Both the position numbers and the translations under genes were made by a program. Under the pieces are notes generated by a model that ran no database searches, was not told the DNA's origin, and saw only the letters and a list, made by a program, of their open reading frames with translations. Positions 36,201 through 48,888 of a stretch of 64,000 nucleotides of DNA are shown in pieces (within the stretch, counting starts at the first letter, position 1; the number at the start of each line of letters is the position of its first letter). The stretch is from Neostapfia colusana (Eukaryota > Streptophyta > Magnoliopsida > Poales > Poaceae): assembly GCA_030760725.1 (NCBI GenBank), contig JASWHV010000017.1, positions 11,944,959 to 12,008,958 on the forward strand. The letters run 5' to 3'.

Positions 36201-36738
36201 GCCTGCATGCAAGGAATCTTTGGTGAAGAAGTCATCGCATGCAACAAGGAATCATGTGAGGAGTTTGTATGCTGGCTAGTCCTGTGGATCAGAGAGCGAA
36301 GGTGGGAGTGGAGCCGGTCGTGCATGCAGATGGACGTTGTGGCCGCGAGGCTCGGTGGTGCATGGCGTGCGTCCAGAGTGAAGTGGCCGTGAGGCCAGCG
36401 TTTCTGTTACGTACGTCTACAATATAAATAATAGTGGACTGCAGGGGTGTGCAGTGAGTGTGCGGTGGTGAGGCAGGTGAAGAGCCAAGTGTGCACTGGT
36501 GTTGTGCGTGAGTAGTGCTACCATTGCGTGTGTCTTGTGTCAGGAGTAGTGTGTGCATGTGTTGAAGTGCCAAGTGAAGGTAAATAAACTTGCTAGTGTG
36601 CAGCTTCAAAAAACTTTTTATCACACCCAATTTTCCATAAGAAACACCTGAGCGTATTCTCACTTGTATGTCAGGATCAGTTGACTCATACATGTGCCGA
36701 CAAGAGTGAAATATCAATATATTATAAACCAGGTTAAA
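36201..36738. repeat. Direct repeat flanking CACTA-2, left copy
   Basis: It matches 58627-59160 almost base for base, from GCCTGCATGCAAGG to the TTAAA next to CACTA-2. It contains 418 bp of flank with an ATATAAATA site plus the first 120 bp of a Tekay-type LTR (TATCACACCCAATTTTCC from 36619), the same LTR start as element D. Confidence 0.88.
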
Positions 36739-36744
36739 ACAAAA

Positions 36745-37445
36745 AAATTTCGTGGGCTAAATATATTTTTGTGGGCCCTCACGAAATTACACCTATTTTA
36801 GTGAGCCACTAACTAGCGCACGAAAATAAGTCTTAATTTCGTGGGTTGGACACCAAACACACGAAATTACACTGTAATTTCGTGTGCTGTCTTACTAGCA
36901 CACGAAATAAAGCTCAATTTCGTGGGTCCTGGAGCTTGCACACGAAATTAAAACCGGTTTCCGACAAGGCACACACGACTAGGTCATGCAATTTCGTCGG
37001 CCTCCGAGAAGCGCACGAAAATACATTGTACTTTCGTCAGCCTAAGACCTAGCTCACGAAAATGATTGATTTAATTTCGTCGGCTTGTCGTGGCACACGA
37101 AAATGTTGAGGCTACCGACCGGCACGCAAATTAAGGAATCATTTTCGTCGGCCGTGGCTGTCCAGCACACGAAAATAGAGCTATTTTCGTCGGCCAGAGC
37201 GGCAAAGCACACGAAATAATAGGGTACCGATAGGCACGCACATCAAGGAATGCATTTTCGTCGGCCGAGGCGGTCTGGCACACGAAAATATATATGTTTT
37301 CGTCGGCCGAGGCGGTCAGGCACACGAAAATAGATGTGTTTTCGTCGGCCAGGCGGTGAAGCACACAAAGATGCTGCTGCTACCGACCGACACGCACATC
37401 AAGGCCTTTATTTTCGTCGACCAGGCGGTGAATCACACGAAAATA
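36745..37445 (+). repeat. Left subterminal repeat array of CACTA-2
   Basis: Pairs of TTTTCGTCGGCC (or TTTCGTGGGC) and GGCACACGAAAAT alternate as inverted couples at 25-45 bp spacing, more than 20 motif copies. The array should bind the element-encoded proteins. It contains no gene. Confidence 0.88.
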
Positions 37446-38880
37446 AGGCTGTATAGGTTTAGAGATCGGTTTCTTTTCTTCTCTGTCGCGCGAGACCGAG
37501 CGAGACCGAGCCGCCGCCGCCAGCCCTTCCGCCGCCGCCCCTCTCGTCGCCACTTGCAGTGGTGCCATCGCTAGCCCGCGTCCACGTGCTACCGTCACGA
37601 GGCCGAGCTGTTCCACATGCTTCGCCCGCGTCTCCAACAGCGCGTTCGCCGGCGCCTCTACCGGTGCTGCAGCTACAACCGAGCTGTTCCACGGTCGGGT
37701 TGTTCCCGGTCGCCTCGGTCGCTGCACCTCCGGTCGCCTCTTCCCCGGCTGCCCCGACCGCAACCTCCATTGCGCGTGCTGCCGCTCTCTCCGCTGTGCA
37801 GCCCGGCATAGACCGGGCCGGCGCTGCAGCCCCCAGTTTGTTGAGCCGCTTTTTTCACGTGCTGCCCGGACCGCCACACCATCGGAACAAGCCGTCAGGT
37901 GTTGTATTTATCTATTATATTTGCATTTAGTTGAATATATACAATATTTTGCATCGTATGTGTCTGAGTTTCGTTTGCATTAGCATGCTTGTCAGCGGCA
38001 CGACGTGCTCGCATGGCGCGTGACATCAAGTTTGTTAGCGAAGAAGGCGTGGAACAAGTAGCTCCAATCGTGGAGCTGAACTCGCTCGCCTATAGCCACA
38101 TTTTCTGTTTAGATATCATATATATAAGCAATGTTCAATTATGTGTGAATTAACGCATAGCGAAAAATCATGCAGCTAAAGTTCGGGTTGTGCCGACCGC
38201 TTTCTCCACCGGTCTAACTCCACCGAATTCATCCTACGTACAAAGGTAATCTCTTAAATTATTATAGTTTTGATAATTAGTCTTAAGCTCAAGTAAAATA
38301 TATGACCTTAATTCATCGTAGTTTCATTACTCGTTTAAAGATAACGCTATAATATAATTTCACTATAATATAATTTCATTTTTCATTATGCTAATTAACG
38401 TGTATATTTTAATTTATGTGTTGTGCTTTTATTTAATGGCTATTATGATCATGCATGTACCATAGCAATCTATGCAAGAAAAGTAACTAGTAGTTTATAA
38501 ATGTTACATAGCGTTCTTAGAAGTATGTAAATTATTCCATTTTTAATGTGTGTTTTAGAGATAGTTTCTTATAGCGAAATGTAAATAAACGGGTTTCGGG
38601 CCGGCTTAGCCCGGCACAACCCATTTATGGCCCGAGAGTTGGACCGTCTAAAAGTTATCACTAATGGGACCCGATGGAGAATAACTTAGAACGGCTGACT
38701 CAATTCACTATCTCTCCATCGTTCTTTCCTCCTATCTCTCGTTCTTACCTCTCTCTTATAAATCACTCTAAAAAGTAAGATTCACGTAACCTATACAATA
38801 TGCGTCACCCGTTTTAGACCGACTCGTCTCACATGCGTTACACATGTGAGGCGTGTAGGTTCGGAATTGTCCCTTTTTGG
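37446..38880 (+). other. GC-rich then AT-rich 5' region of the CACTA-2 transposase gene
   Basis: A GC-rich stretch (37490-37900) resembles a promoter-proximal or untranslated first exon. Frames there on both strands are Ala/Pro/Arg-rich and mutually overlapping, so composition explains them. A GT donor-like site near 37894 and AT-rich intron-like DNA to 38580 follow. No recognisable domain. Confidence 0.4.
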
Positions 38881-38884
38881 ACAG

Positions 38885-39083
38885 CCTGGGAGTGACCGAG
38901 GGGTGTGCTTATGACGGGACGCGGGGTATAGATTCGGACAAAATTTCGACAGCATAACCCTAATGTTCTCCGCTGCACCATTATCGGGCATGTAGTTGGA
39001 GAACAACGGGGTTATGCTGCCGAAATTTCGTCTGGATCTGTACCCCATGTCTCGTCATAAGCACACTCCTCGGTTACTCTTGG
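38885..39083 (+). repeat. Long imperfect inverted repeat upstream of TNP2
   Basis: Arms at 38885-38971 and 38998-39083 pair with few mismatches around a 26-nt loop. For example, GTGTGCTTATGACG in the left arm faces CGTCATAAGCACAC in the right, and AGCATAACCC faces GGGGTTATGCT. It lies 130 nt before the transposase ATG, so a transcript would carry a hairpin of about 85 bp. Confidence 0.85.
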
Positions 39084-39211
39084 GTGGGTTTAGGACCTAT
39101 CCCTTCCAATAGATGTAAAGTGAATGTAATTAAATAATATTTTTTTGCGATCTTATAGTTGCAACATACATATTTATGACTTCTATATTCTTATATTATA
39201 TAGTCTAGAAC

Positions 39212-42200
39212 ATGGGGGATGATAGACGATGGATGTATGATAGTTGGCAGAAGAATGTTGCGCCTTCAAATGAATGGGCCATCAATACTAAGGCATTTAT
39301 CAGTCGAGCTTTCTCTTTATCGACCAACCGTTTTGTGAAATGTCCGTGCAACAAGTGTCATAACTTTTTATGCAAGGAAAAGTTTGACATGGAACGAGAC
39401 CTCTGTCGATTTGGTTTTATGCCAGGTTATGAAACATGGTATGAGCATGGCGAGTTATATCATAGTAATGTTGATGTTGATAATATAGATGGTGATAACG
39501 AGGACAGAATAGAAGACATGGTTGAAGCATTAGGTCGTGATCGTGGTGCAGATACATCTGAAGAAATTCCTGGACCTGAAGTTCAAGAGTTCTATAGAAT
39601 TCTCTTAGCATCACATGAACAGTTGCATGATCACACTAAAGTGTATGTCCTTTCGACCGTTACTCATCTCATATCTATAAAATCAAAGTACAATTTATCG
39701 AACAAGTGCTACGATGATCTTATGTATTTGATAGCAGACATTCTTCCGATTAATCATAAGTTGCCAAGAGACATGTACCAGTCAAAGAAATTGTTGTCAG
39801 GCCTTGAAATGAAGTATGAAAAAATTGATTGTTGTCCTAACAATTATATGATTTTCTAGAAGAAGAATGGAAATTTGACACAGTGCTCAGTTTGTAAAGA
39901 ATCTCGATACATTGAGGCCACAAATGAGGACGGTGAATTGGTGAAGACTAAAGTGGTGGTTAAACAACTTCGTTATATGCCTCTTTCACCTAGATTGAAA
40001 TGATTGTTTCTATCTAAATCAACTGCGAGACACATGCGGTGGCATAAGGAAGGTGTGCGCGAAATAACGGGAGTAATGACACACCCATCTGATGCTCAGG
40101 CTTGGAAGGCGTTGGACTCTTTTGATGAGTACTTTGCAGAAGATGCTAGAAATGTTCGTATTGGATTGGCCACCGATGGCTTCACACCATTCAACACATC
40201 TTCTGCCTCGTACTCATGTTGGCCGGTTTTTTCTATACCATACAACCTTCCACCAGCTATGTGTATGAAATATGAATACATGTTCTTGTCTCTAATAATT
40301 TCAGGTCGTAAACACCCAGGAAAACGTTTAGGTGTTTTTCTTCAACCATTGATTGAGGAGTTAAAAGAATTGTGGATCGGAGTAGAAGCGTATGATACCT
40401 ACAAAAAACAGAAATTCAACTTGCGAGTAGCATACTTGTGGTCCATTCATGATTTTCCTGCATATGGTGTTTTTTCAGGATGGAGCACACACGGCAAATT
40501 TGTTGTCCTATTTGTGGATCAGACTCTGATTGTTTTAGACTTACTCATGGGGGCAAAGTGTTTTTTTTTATTGTCACCGATGATTTCTTCCAGCAAATCA
40601 CCCATTTCGAAAGCAAGTTAATACATTTCGAAAGGATACTATTGTAACAAAGGGTCCGCCGAAACGTTTGACTAGTGCTGAGATTGTTGCATGGCTCAGT
40701 CAACTTATCCCTACAGATGATGGGTTTGTTGGTTTTGGTCAGGAGCACAATTGGACTCATATATGTGGCTTATGGGATCTACCTTATGCTAAGTCATTGT
40801 TATTGCTACACAACATTGATGTGATGCACCAGGAACGCAATGTAGCGGAAAGCATAATTAGCACATGTTTCAATTTTAAAAAGACAAAAGATAACTTGAA
40901 GGCTCGAAAAGATTTAGCAGATATTTGTAATCGTATGACTCTAGAAGTCAGACAGGATGGTAGTGGAGAACAGAGATTGTCACGTGCTCCATTTTGTCTT
41001 AAAGTTAGTGAAAGGAAAGAAGTTCTAAAATGGTTGCAACAATTGAAGTTTCCTGACGGTTACTGTGCTGGGTTGAGGCGCACAGCAAATCTTGAAAATT
41101 GGGTACTAAATAATCTTAAAAGCCACGATTATCATATAATGATGGAAAGACTTCTTCCAGTAATGTTCCGTGGATATGTGCGTCAGGATGTGTGGAGAGT
41201 ACTTGCGGAACTTAGTTTCTTTTATAGACAACTATGTGCTAAAGAAATTACAGTTCAAATGATGGAAAAACTTGAGAAAGACATACCTTTACTCATATGC
41301 AAAATGGAAAAGATATTCCCGCCAGGATTTATGAATGTAATGCAACATCTACTTGTGCATTTACCTTACAAAGCTAAAGTTTGTGGCCCCGTACAATATC
41401 GATGGATGTACCATATTGAAAGGACACTAAAGAAACCACGAGCAATGGTTTTGAATAAAGCAAGAGTAGAAGGGTGCATTGCAGAAGCATTTGCTCTGAA
41501 AGAGGTAGCATACTTTTCAAGTACATTCTTTGTAGAGGAACATAATGTATATGCTCCCACAACACGGTATCACATAGATGAAGGAACTCCTGCGGGAAAA
41601 TTAAGTATTTTTTCATGGAAAGGAAAAGAGGTTGGTGGCAGCAGTAGACACGTGGTTTCAGAAGAAGAATGGAATTCATGCATGTTATACATGTATACAA
41701 ATATAGAAGAGATGGCTCAATATTTTGTGTAAGTATTTTTTATTCTAATTACCTCGAGGTAACACGTACTATTTTCTCACATTTTACATGATAGATGTTC
41801 TAATGTATTAATACTTTACATTATGTAGTGAGTTTGACAAACAATTTTGGAAGTATACGCGTCAACCAACAAGCAAACAATTAGATAAAATGCGTCGTGA
41901 TGGCCTTAATGGTGGTCCTAACTTCGTCAATTGGTTTTGGAAGCATGTAACATTCTCTTATTACATGTTACTTTTATCATCTCTAAGTTGATTAGTAAAA
42001 CTAATATTTTTATTTAATTCTCAGTGCATGGTTGATGCTAATGTTCATGAAGACCTACGACAACTTTCTCAAGGAACCATAACAGCAAGGAGTTTTGGTC
42101 GTTATAACGTAAATGGGTTCAATTTCGTTCGGTTAAATTTGAAGCAAAACATCCCCTTACAGCCACGACAAATAGTGGAGTTGTAACTAGAGCATGTGAT

Positions 42201-42746
42201 GCACAGGGGCATGAAACTAACTATTATGGGATTATTCAAAATATTGTGAAATTTAAATTTGGTGGCTCCAAAGATCTTAGAGTTACTTTTTTCTACTGTG
42301 ACTGGTTTGATAATAACAGGGGAACACGACAGGATGAATTTGGTATAGTAGAGGTAAAACATGAAAATAGACTTCGTGGATGCGATAATTATGTTCTTGC
42401 TCATCAAGTTGAGTTGGTTTACTACATACCGTATCCTTGTCCAAAGTTGAGTGCTTGGTGGATCGTCTATGAAGTTAATCCACGAGAACGGTTATATCCA
42501 CCTGGTGATGCTGGTTATCAAGAAGAACAGGAAGAAGTGTACCAAGAGGATGATATACTACCATCTTTTAATATAGATAATGATTTAAGACTTGATACAT
42601 TAGTTGGTGATGTTGAAGATAATGGGGTAGAAGATGCAGTACTGGTTAAAAGAAAAAGACCTAGCACTAAAAAAGTTAAGATGAGGCAGAAGAAGAAAGT
42701 TGTTCGACATGTTACCGAAGGAATATCGGATCATGATAAATTTTAA
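39212..42746 (+). pseudogene. TNP2-type CACTA transposase of CACTA-2, interrupted
   Basis: Start at 39212 (MGDDRRWMYDSW). The first block (to 39859) has the transposase-associated zinc-rich domain (FVKCPCNKCHN ... GYETWYEHGE). The TNP2 catalytic region follows (ARHMRWHKEG, NVRIGLATDGFTPF, WPVFSIPYNLPP, KHPGKRLGVFLQPLIEEL, IHDFPAYG). The block at 40668-41732 carries LLHNIDVMHQERNVAE and the DUF4218 region (LPVMFRGYVRQDVW ... HLLVHLPYKAKVCGPVQYRWMY). After introns, 42200-42746 has the DUF4216 region (FFYCDWFDNNRGTRQDEFG) and a Lys-rich tail. Breaks: TAG at about 39857, TGA at about 40001 (CGA expected), and a frameshift between about 40500 and 40640. This enzyme family cuts and joins CACTA ends. 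Confidence 0.88.
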
Positions 42747-43263
42747 TCAAGTAATTGATTGATATTACATTTGAATTAATTTTCGTTACTTTTGTATGTA
42801 TCATTAAGTATTTATCTCTAACAATTATTTTCAATAGGATGCCACGTGGTCTTAAGAATATAGCTAAGGGGTTGTTTGGCTCCTCAAGCAAAAGTGGGAG
42901 TCAGTCTGCTACCTCTTCACTGTCACACCCGGTTTTTCCGAAGAAACAACCAAGTGAATATCACATGTATGCCAGGATCATTTTCTCATACATGTGATGA
43001 CAAATAGTGAAGCATCATTTATTACAAGCCAGGTGTCGAATATAAGTAAGTCTTACATAGTAAATGTCTCGATGGACAATAATAAGTTCATCACAAGGAA
43101 ATAAACTAGCAGCGGAATATTATTCTTTAGGGCTCCATCACAGGCGTTGCCCGGGGGGTCTTCATGAACCTAAAATCCTTCCTCGGGTCCAAAGTCTTGG
43201 TCATTATACACCACCTCATTATCTTGACCTGAGCAGCAATATAAACCAACAAATATGCAAGGT

Positions 43264-43282
43264 TGAGTACCAATGGTACTCA
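43264..43282. promoter_or_regulatory. Conserved LTR hairpin, element C 3' LTR
   Basis: TGAGTACCAATGGTACTCA is an 8-bp perfect stem with an AAT loop, followed by GCAAGTG. It starts 343 nt into the LTR, the same offset as in element A. Confidence 0.62.
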
Positions 43283-45820
43283 GCAAGTGTGGGAAAATTA
43301 TATCATGCATGGCTAGAACAAGGAAAGGTTGAACTCATGGTTAAAGCACTACGCAATTAATACCTATCACCTTAGCTTATTAAGCACTTACATTACTACA
43401 CAGGTGAAATGGTCCCAATCTCCCATCCCATCATCATAATCCAATAACCATAACATCATTTCCAATGTTAAGCTCCCCGCTTAACTTCCAAAACCATCAA
43501 TCCTCTAATCATGAATAAGTCCAGGCCGCTCTTAACCGTGAGCACGGCTGTCAAGACAGTTTTGACTCTGCAGAGTTTGTACCACTGTACCCACAAGTAG
43601 TGATTTCATCCCCCGTTGCCGGGTGGACTAAAAAAACCTCCATTATGCCAGTGGCTACGATCCACATTCACACTTCCCAGGTGTGTAGCCAGGAGATCAC
43701 TACGAAGCCTTTACAAAGGGATTCCCAACGAGCGTGGGCCCACTGAGGTTTCACCCCTAACAGCATACAAGAGGCTCCAACCCCGCTGCAGTGGCCCCCT
43801 CTTGAGCCTTGCGGTTCGTATGGTAGTCCAGCTGACACCTACTCCCCGCACCATCCAACACACCCATACTATGCCGGGGATACACCTAATTAATTGGCCA
43901 AGCTGCCCCATCTCAGCATGTGGTTGGCACTGTAAAGCCGGGTTACATGCTCCATGAACCGGTCCTTAGGATCCAGGCAAGTACTAAACACAAACCCAAG
44001 TCTCGTGCACCCAGCACACAACCAAAACATTCAACTTGCCTTGATCCCTACCTCTACATAACTCACAATGTCTCATTCAAGAGTATGGTAATTTAAACTG
44101 ATGATCTCATGTCCCAAATATCCCATTCTAAGCATGGCTAAGCATATGCATGTAAATAAATGACATGGTAAAATAAATCCCAACCCAAGCTACAAGGAAA
44201 CAAGGTAATGCAAATCTAGGGAAACTTTCATAGCATGGGTTTCATATTTCATTTGACAATGCAAATAATTCTATCTACATATCCTAGCATAGGATCAAAG
44301 TGGTCAAGGACACTTGCCTCCTTCTTGCTGCTCTTGAAATGGGTAGTCCTGATCTTGGAAATGAATAACTTGTTCTTGAACAGGTTCTACTTCATACCAT
44401 CACACATAGCAAAAGAAAAACAACAATCATAAGACATAGTTCACACCTCTACTTCATACAAACCACACATTCAAATTTATGAAATTCATTCACCATTATA
44501 TGTGTTGTGTTTCAGTTTTAAATAAATTCCTTATATTAAACTACTACACCTTTTCACTACCAGGTATGTATGAAAAGTATTTTTCTTCTCCATTTGTGCC
44601 TTCACAACTTCTATCAACTCTAAACTAAATTCTTTGTATTTTAGAAACTCCATTTATCATTTACTAGTTGCTATATTTTCAGATTTATATTCCTATGCAT
44701 AATTGTGTATTTCATTATGAAATTAGTAATATACATCACCTAAACAGTATAGGTTCTGGTCCTAAATAATTTAATAACATATTTTGACCTTGGCTTCTGA
44801 TGTAGACTATTTTATAATTATTTTCCCTATTTTTCTATAACTATTATTTACTTAAAAATGTGTCCTTATACTAAATAATGTGAATAATTAAATGAAACAG
44901 ATTCATTTCAGTCCAAAAATATATTTTTACCTCACTCCAAAGTTTTCTAAGTACTGAGAAAGTCTTTAATTAATTTTGACAATTATGTTTGTCCCACTTT
45001 TTAATTTTTAAACACTAGTTACATATTCAATTTTCTACATTAAATACTAAACAGGGCTAAAATAATGAACTCACCCCATTACAGGGTCTATAATATTATT
45101 TTCATAATTTCCAGGGGTCTAGCTACACTTATCAGAGGTGTTTTTCCTAATTTCTATTAAGTCCAGGGGCTAAAACTGACTTTTAAATGAATTTACATGA
45201 TTTTCTGGAGTTCCAGGGGCTAGATCTGAAGTTTCCGGGGCTAGCTCTCAATTCCAGAGAACCCCAGGGGGTAGCACGTAAGAATTCCAGTCTTTATAAC
45301 GCGGGGCTGACGTGGACCGTCCGATTTTAAACCGACGGCTGAGATTATAACATCGAACCGGTACGCGGGGATTTAAAGTCTACCGTGCGATTTAAAATAA
45401 ATGGCGCACAAGCAGCCACGTCGCTCTAATCGAGCGCGGGCGGCGCTGCCGGCGGCGCACGGCGATCTCGCCGGAAAGTTTCGGATCCTCGAGAATTCTG
45501 CCTAAAACTGTGATCTTATGGCATAGATCGGTAGAGGGGAGGTCAGGGATCTCACCTCGGGGGTTTTCTCGAGCTCGGGGGTCCTGGAAAGTGATCGGCG
45601 GCGAGGTCCGAGGCAAAACCACGGCGAAGCTCGTCGGCGCTGCGTTTACACCGTAACTCTCCGAGTTTTCTGCACCTGCAAAGTTCCCCGGAGGCGGTGG
45701 ATCAAGACCAGCGAGTTAGATCAGAGTTTCCGAGCTTAGATCGGCCAGAATTCACCGGCGAAGTCTCGGTGCTCACCGGAGTGAAAATCGGCGATCGCGT
45801 GAGAAAAACTGATCGGATCG

Positions 45821-45835
45821 GGGGTTTTTATAGCC
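45821..45835 (-). promoter_or_regulatory. TATA box of element C LTR
   Basis: The minus strand reads GGCTATAAAAACCCC, about 410 nt from the LTR 5' end, so transcription would leave an R-U5 of roughly 2.9 kb. The identical site in the other LTR is at 54949-54963. Confidence 0.65.
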
Positions 45836-46282
45836 GGGGGAGGGCGGTGGGTCTGTTGTGATCGAGTTGGAGTCCTCTGGGACCGGAATTCGGGCTGCGG
45901 GACGGGTTTTCCGATCTGTTAAGATCGCGCGCGCTCGGGGAAAAGTCCGGGGTCGCGGGGTTAGGGATGACAGGCGGGTCCCACCCGTCTGTGAGAGACA
46001 GCGCGGCGCGCGCGGGGGCGGGCTGCGCGGGGAAAGCTGGGCCGGCTGGCGGGTTTCGGCCCACTGGCCGGTTTTTTTCCGTTTCTCTTTTTCTTTTTCC
46101 ATTTCTTTTCTGTTTTGAGTATAATTTGAATTCCAGTTTGAATTTGAATTTTTGCAAAACATGCAACACGTCTAAAAATTTCTAAATTCCCCTCTGAACA
46201 TGGTTTAGGGTTTTGAATCAAAATTTTTGGTGTTACAGCTCTACCCCCCTTAAAAGAAATCTCGTCCTCGAGATTGGTGTTT

Positions 46283-46700
46283 CTAAGAAAACAATTCCGG
46301 AAATTGTGCCTTGAGCTCATCTTCCCTTTCCCAGGTAGCTTCCTCTTCTGAGTGATGCTTCCACTGCACCTTGCACATCCGGATTCTCTTGTTTCTGGTG
46401 AGGCGTTCCATTGTCTCCAAAATCTTGTATGGTTGCTCGGCATAAGACAAATCTTCAGCTACATCCACTTCATTCATGGGTAACACCTCCTCAGGCGTCC
46501 TCAGACATTTCTTGAGTTGTGACACATGGAATACATCGTGCACATCCGATAGATGAACCGGTAACTCTAGTTGGTACGCCACTTCGCCTTTCCTTTCCAA
46601 AACCTGGAAGGGTCCGATGTATCGAGGTGACAACTTCCCTTTCACCTTGAACCGACGAAGTCCTCTGATAGGGGACACCTTGAGATAAACATAACGAGTT
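46283..46700 (-). CDS. Integrase tail and chromodomain of element C
   Basis: A 131-residue open frame (46283-46678) holds LSPRYIGPFQVLERKGEVAY (GPY/F-type module), VFHVSQLKKCL, and a C-terminal chromodomain at about residues 80-131 (KILETMERLTRNKRIRMCKV ... EEEATWEREDELKAQFPELF). It is out of frame with the main integrase frame, whose end diverges near 46700-46710, so a small indel separates them. The internal ATG is not a true start; this is the end of Pol. Confidence 0.88.
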
Positions 46701-48888
46701 CTCTTCTTCGTACATCAGCATAACTCTTCTGGCGTGTTTGTGCTATCCTCAAGTTGTTGGGAATCTCCCTCACCTTCGCCTCGGCTTCTTGTAGCACTTC
46801 TGGACCAAACACTTTACTTTCTCCTGTTTGGTTCCAAAATAGAGGAGTTCTGCACTTCCTTCCATACAAAGCTTCAAAAGGTGACATCTTCATACTAGCT
46901 TGATAACTGTTGTTATAGGAAAACTCCGCATACGGTAAGTTCTTGTCCCAACTCCTATTGTTTTTGAGTGCACATGCCCTTAACATATCTTCAAGGATCT
47001 GATTGGTTCTCTCCGTCTGCCCGTCAGTTTGGGGATGATAGGCAGAACTAAAGTTCAGATGGGTTCCCATGGTTTCATGCAACTTCTGCCAGAACCTTGA
47101 GGTGAACTGTGTCCCTCGATCCGACACAATCTTCTTTGGCACTCCATGGTAACACACGATCCTTGACATGTACAACTCTGCCAATTTGGATCCGCTGTAG
47201 CTTTCTTTCACAGGAATGAAATGAGCTACCTTGGTTAGCCTATCAATAATGACCCATATTGAATCATACCCGGATTGGGTCCTAGGCAATCCCACGACAA
47301 AATCCATGCTGATTTCTTCCCACTTCCATTCAGGTACTTTGAGTGGTTGCAATAATCCCGCGGGTCGTTGATGTTCTGCTTTCACCAACTGACATGGGTC
47401 ACATAGGGCAACATGTTCCGCGACATCTCGCTTCATGCCATACCACCAATACCTGCTCTTGAGGTCCTGGTACATCTTCGTACTCCCAGGATGAATGGAA
47501 TAGTCGGAATCGTGAGCCTCCTTTAAAATCAATTCACGGATCTCCTTTACTTCTGGCACACAGATCCTTTTCCCGTGCCACACCGTTCCTTGTTCATCCT
47601 CTCTAAAACCAGGAGCTTTATTTTCCTTGATGAGCTGTCGGATCTCTTGTATCTTCTCATCATTCTTTTGGCCCTCGCGTATGTCTCGCTCGAGTGTGGA
47701 GTCCACTTCCATGGCGATGGCTTCACCACTATTTACTAGACATAGATTGAGTCTTATAACCTCGTCCTTCAATTCTGCAGGCATGTCCTTCAAACTCAAC
47801 TTATTGACCTGCACTTTCCGACTCAAAGCATCGGCCACGACGTTTGCTTTCCCGGGATGATAGTTGATGCCCACATCAAAGTCATTGATTAGCTCTAACC
47901 ATCTCCTTTGTCTGAGGTTGAGATCTGGCTGTGTGAATATGTACTTCAAACTCTTATGATCCGTATATATCTCTGTCCTCTTCCCCATCAAATAGTGCCG
48001 CCAAATTTTCAACGCGTGTACCACTGCAGCTAGTTCTAGATCATGTGTAGGATAGTTCTTCTCGTGCTTCCGAAGCTGCCGGGATGCATATGCCACGACA
48101 TGTCCTTCTTGCATGAGAACACATCCCAACCCATTTCCAGAGGCATCGCAGTACACTGTGAAATTCTTCTGCATATCTGGCATAACCAGCACTGGGGCTG
48201 TTGTCAATCTCTTCTTTAGCTCCTGAAAGCTCGTCTCGCACTGGGGTGTCCAGGTGAATGTGATTCCCTTCTCCAACAGTTTAGTGAGAGGTCTCGAGAT
48301 CTTGGAGAATCCCTCAATAAACCGTCGATAGTATCCAGCCAAGCCCAAAAAGCTTCGAACTTCCCCGACATTTTCAGGGGTTTTCCACTTCTGGATATCT
48401 TCGATTTTGGCGGGATCTACGGAGATTCCTCCCTCCGAGATTATATGTCCTAAAAAGGGAACTCTCTTCAGCCAAAACTCACACTTGCTCAACTTGGCAT
48501 ATAGTTGGTGTTCTCTCAGCCTCTGTAACACCAACCTTAGATGTTTCTCATGTTCTTCTTCATCTTGGGAGAAGACGAGAATATCATCTATGAAAACCAC
48601 CACAAATTTGTCCAGATATTCCATGAATACCTTGTTCATGAGATACATGAAATATGCCGGGGCATTGGTTAGCCCGAAAGGCATGACAGTGTATTCATAC
48701 AGTCCGTACCGAGATACGAAAGCTGTCTTGGGAATATCTGATTGCCTTATCTTGAGTTGGTGGTACCCCGACCTGAGATCAATTTTCGAGAATACACAAG
48801 CTCCCCTCAACTGATCAAACAAGTCTTCAATGTGGGGTAATGGGTACTTGTTTTTGATGGTTACCTCATTCAAGGCACGGTAATCCAC
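46642..48888 (-). pseudogene. RT, RNase H and integrase of element C
   Basis: The 748-residue frame contains the RT core (FSKIDLRSGYHQL, FGLTNAPAYF, catalytic FIDDI with Asp 101-102), RNase H (YCDASG at 246-251, IYTDH at 307-311), VVADALSRK (350-358), the integrase HHCC domain (EAHDSDYSIHPGS, CDPC at 496-499), and the DDE core with Asp 529, Asp 590 and Glu 626. It begins inside RT: the upstream RT sequence is in gag's frame. A TAA lies in its own frame near 48898, where a CAA or similar is expected. The catalytic residues are intact but the polyprotein is not continuous. Confidence 0.9.

Larger units (their letters stand above)
42921..46237 (-). repeat. 3' LTR of element C
   Basis: The plus strand reads TGTCACACCCGG ... 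GGTGTTACA, 3317 bp. The hairpin is at 43264-43282 and a TATA box at 45821-45835. GC-rich 45270-46080 is U3 and the region around the transcript start. Frames in it are composition artefacts. Confidence 0.95.

Noticed and set aside
36289..36717. A 142-residue minus-strand frame in the direct repeat (also 58715-59050)
   Set aside because: Low-complexity His/Thr/Ser translation of GT-rich DNA. It is not preserved at full length in the other copy.
37380..37930. Overlapping Ala/Pro/Arg-rich frames of 116-165 residues
   Set aside because: GC-rich sequence opens several frames on both strands at once. No domain and no consistent splice structure.
38885..39083. The TNP2-upstream hairpin as miR820
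   Set aside because: The arms do not contain the miR820 sequence as I know it. Only the general idea of a CACTA-borne hairpin is shared.
45773..46443. Frames of 113-160 residues in the GC-rich part of LTR C (repeated at 54901-55370)
   Set aside because: They are overlapping frames in LTR promoter DNA, without domains.
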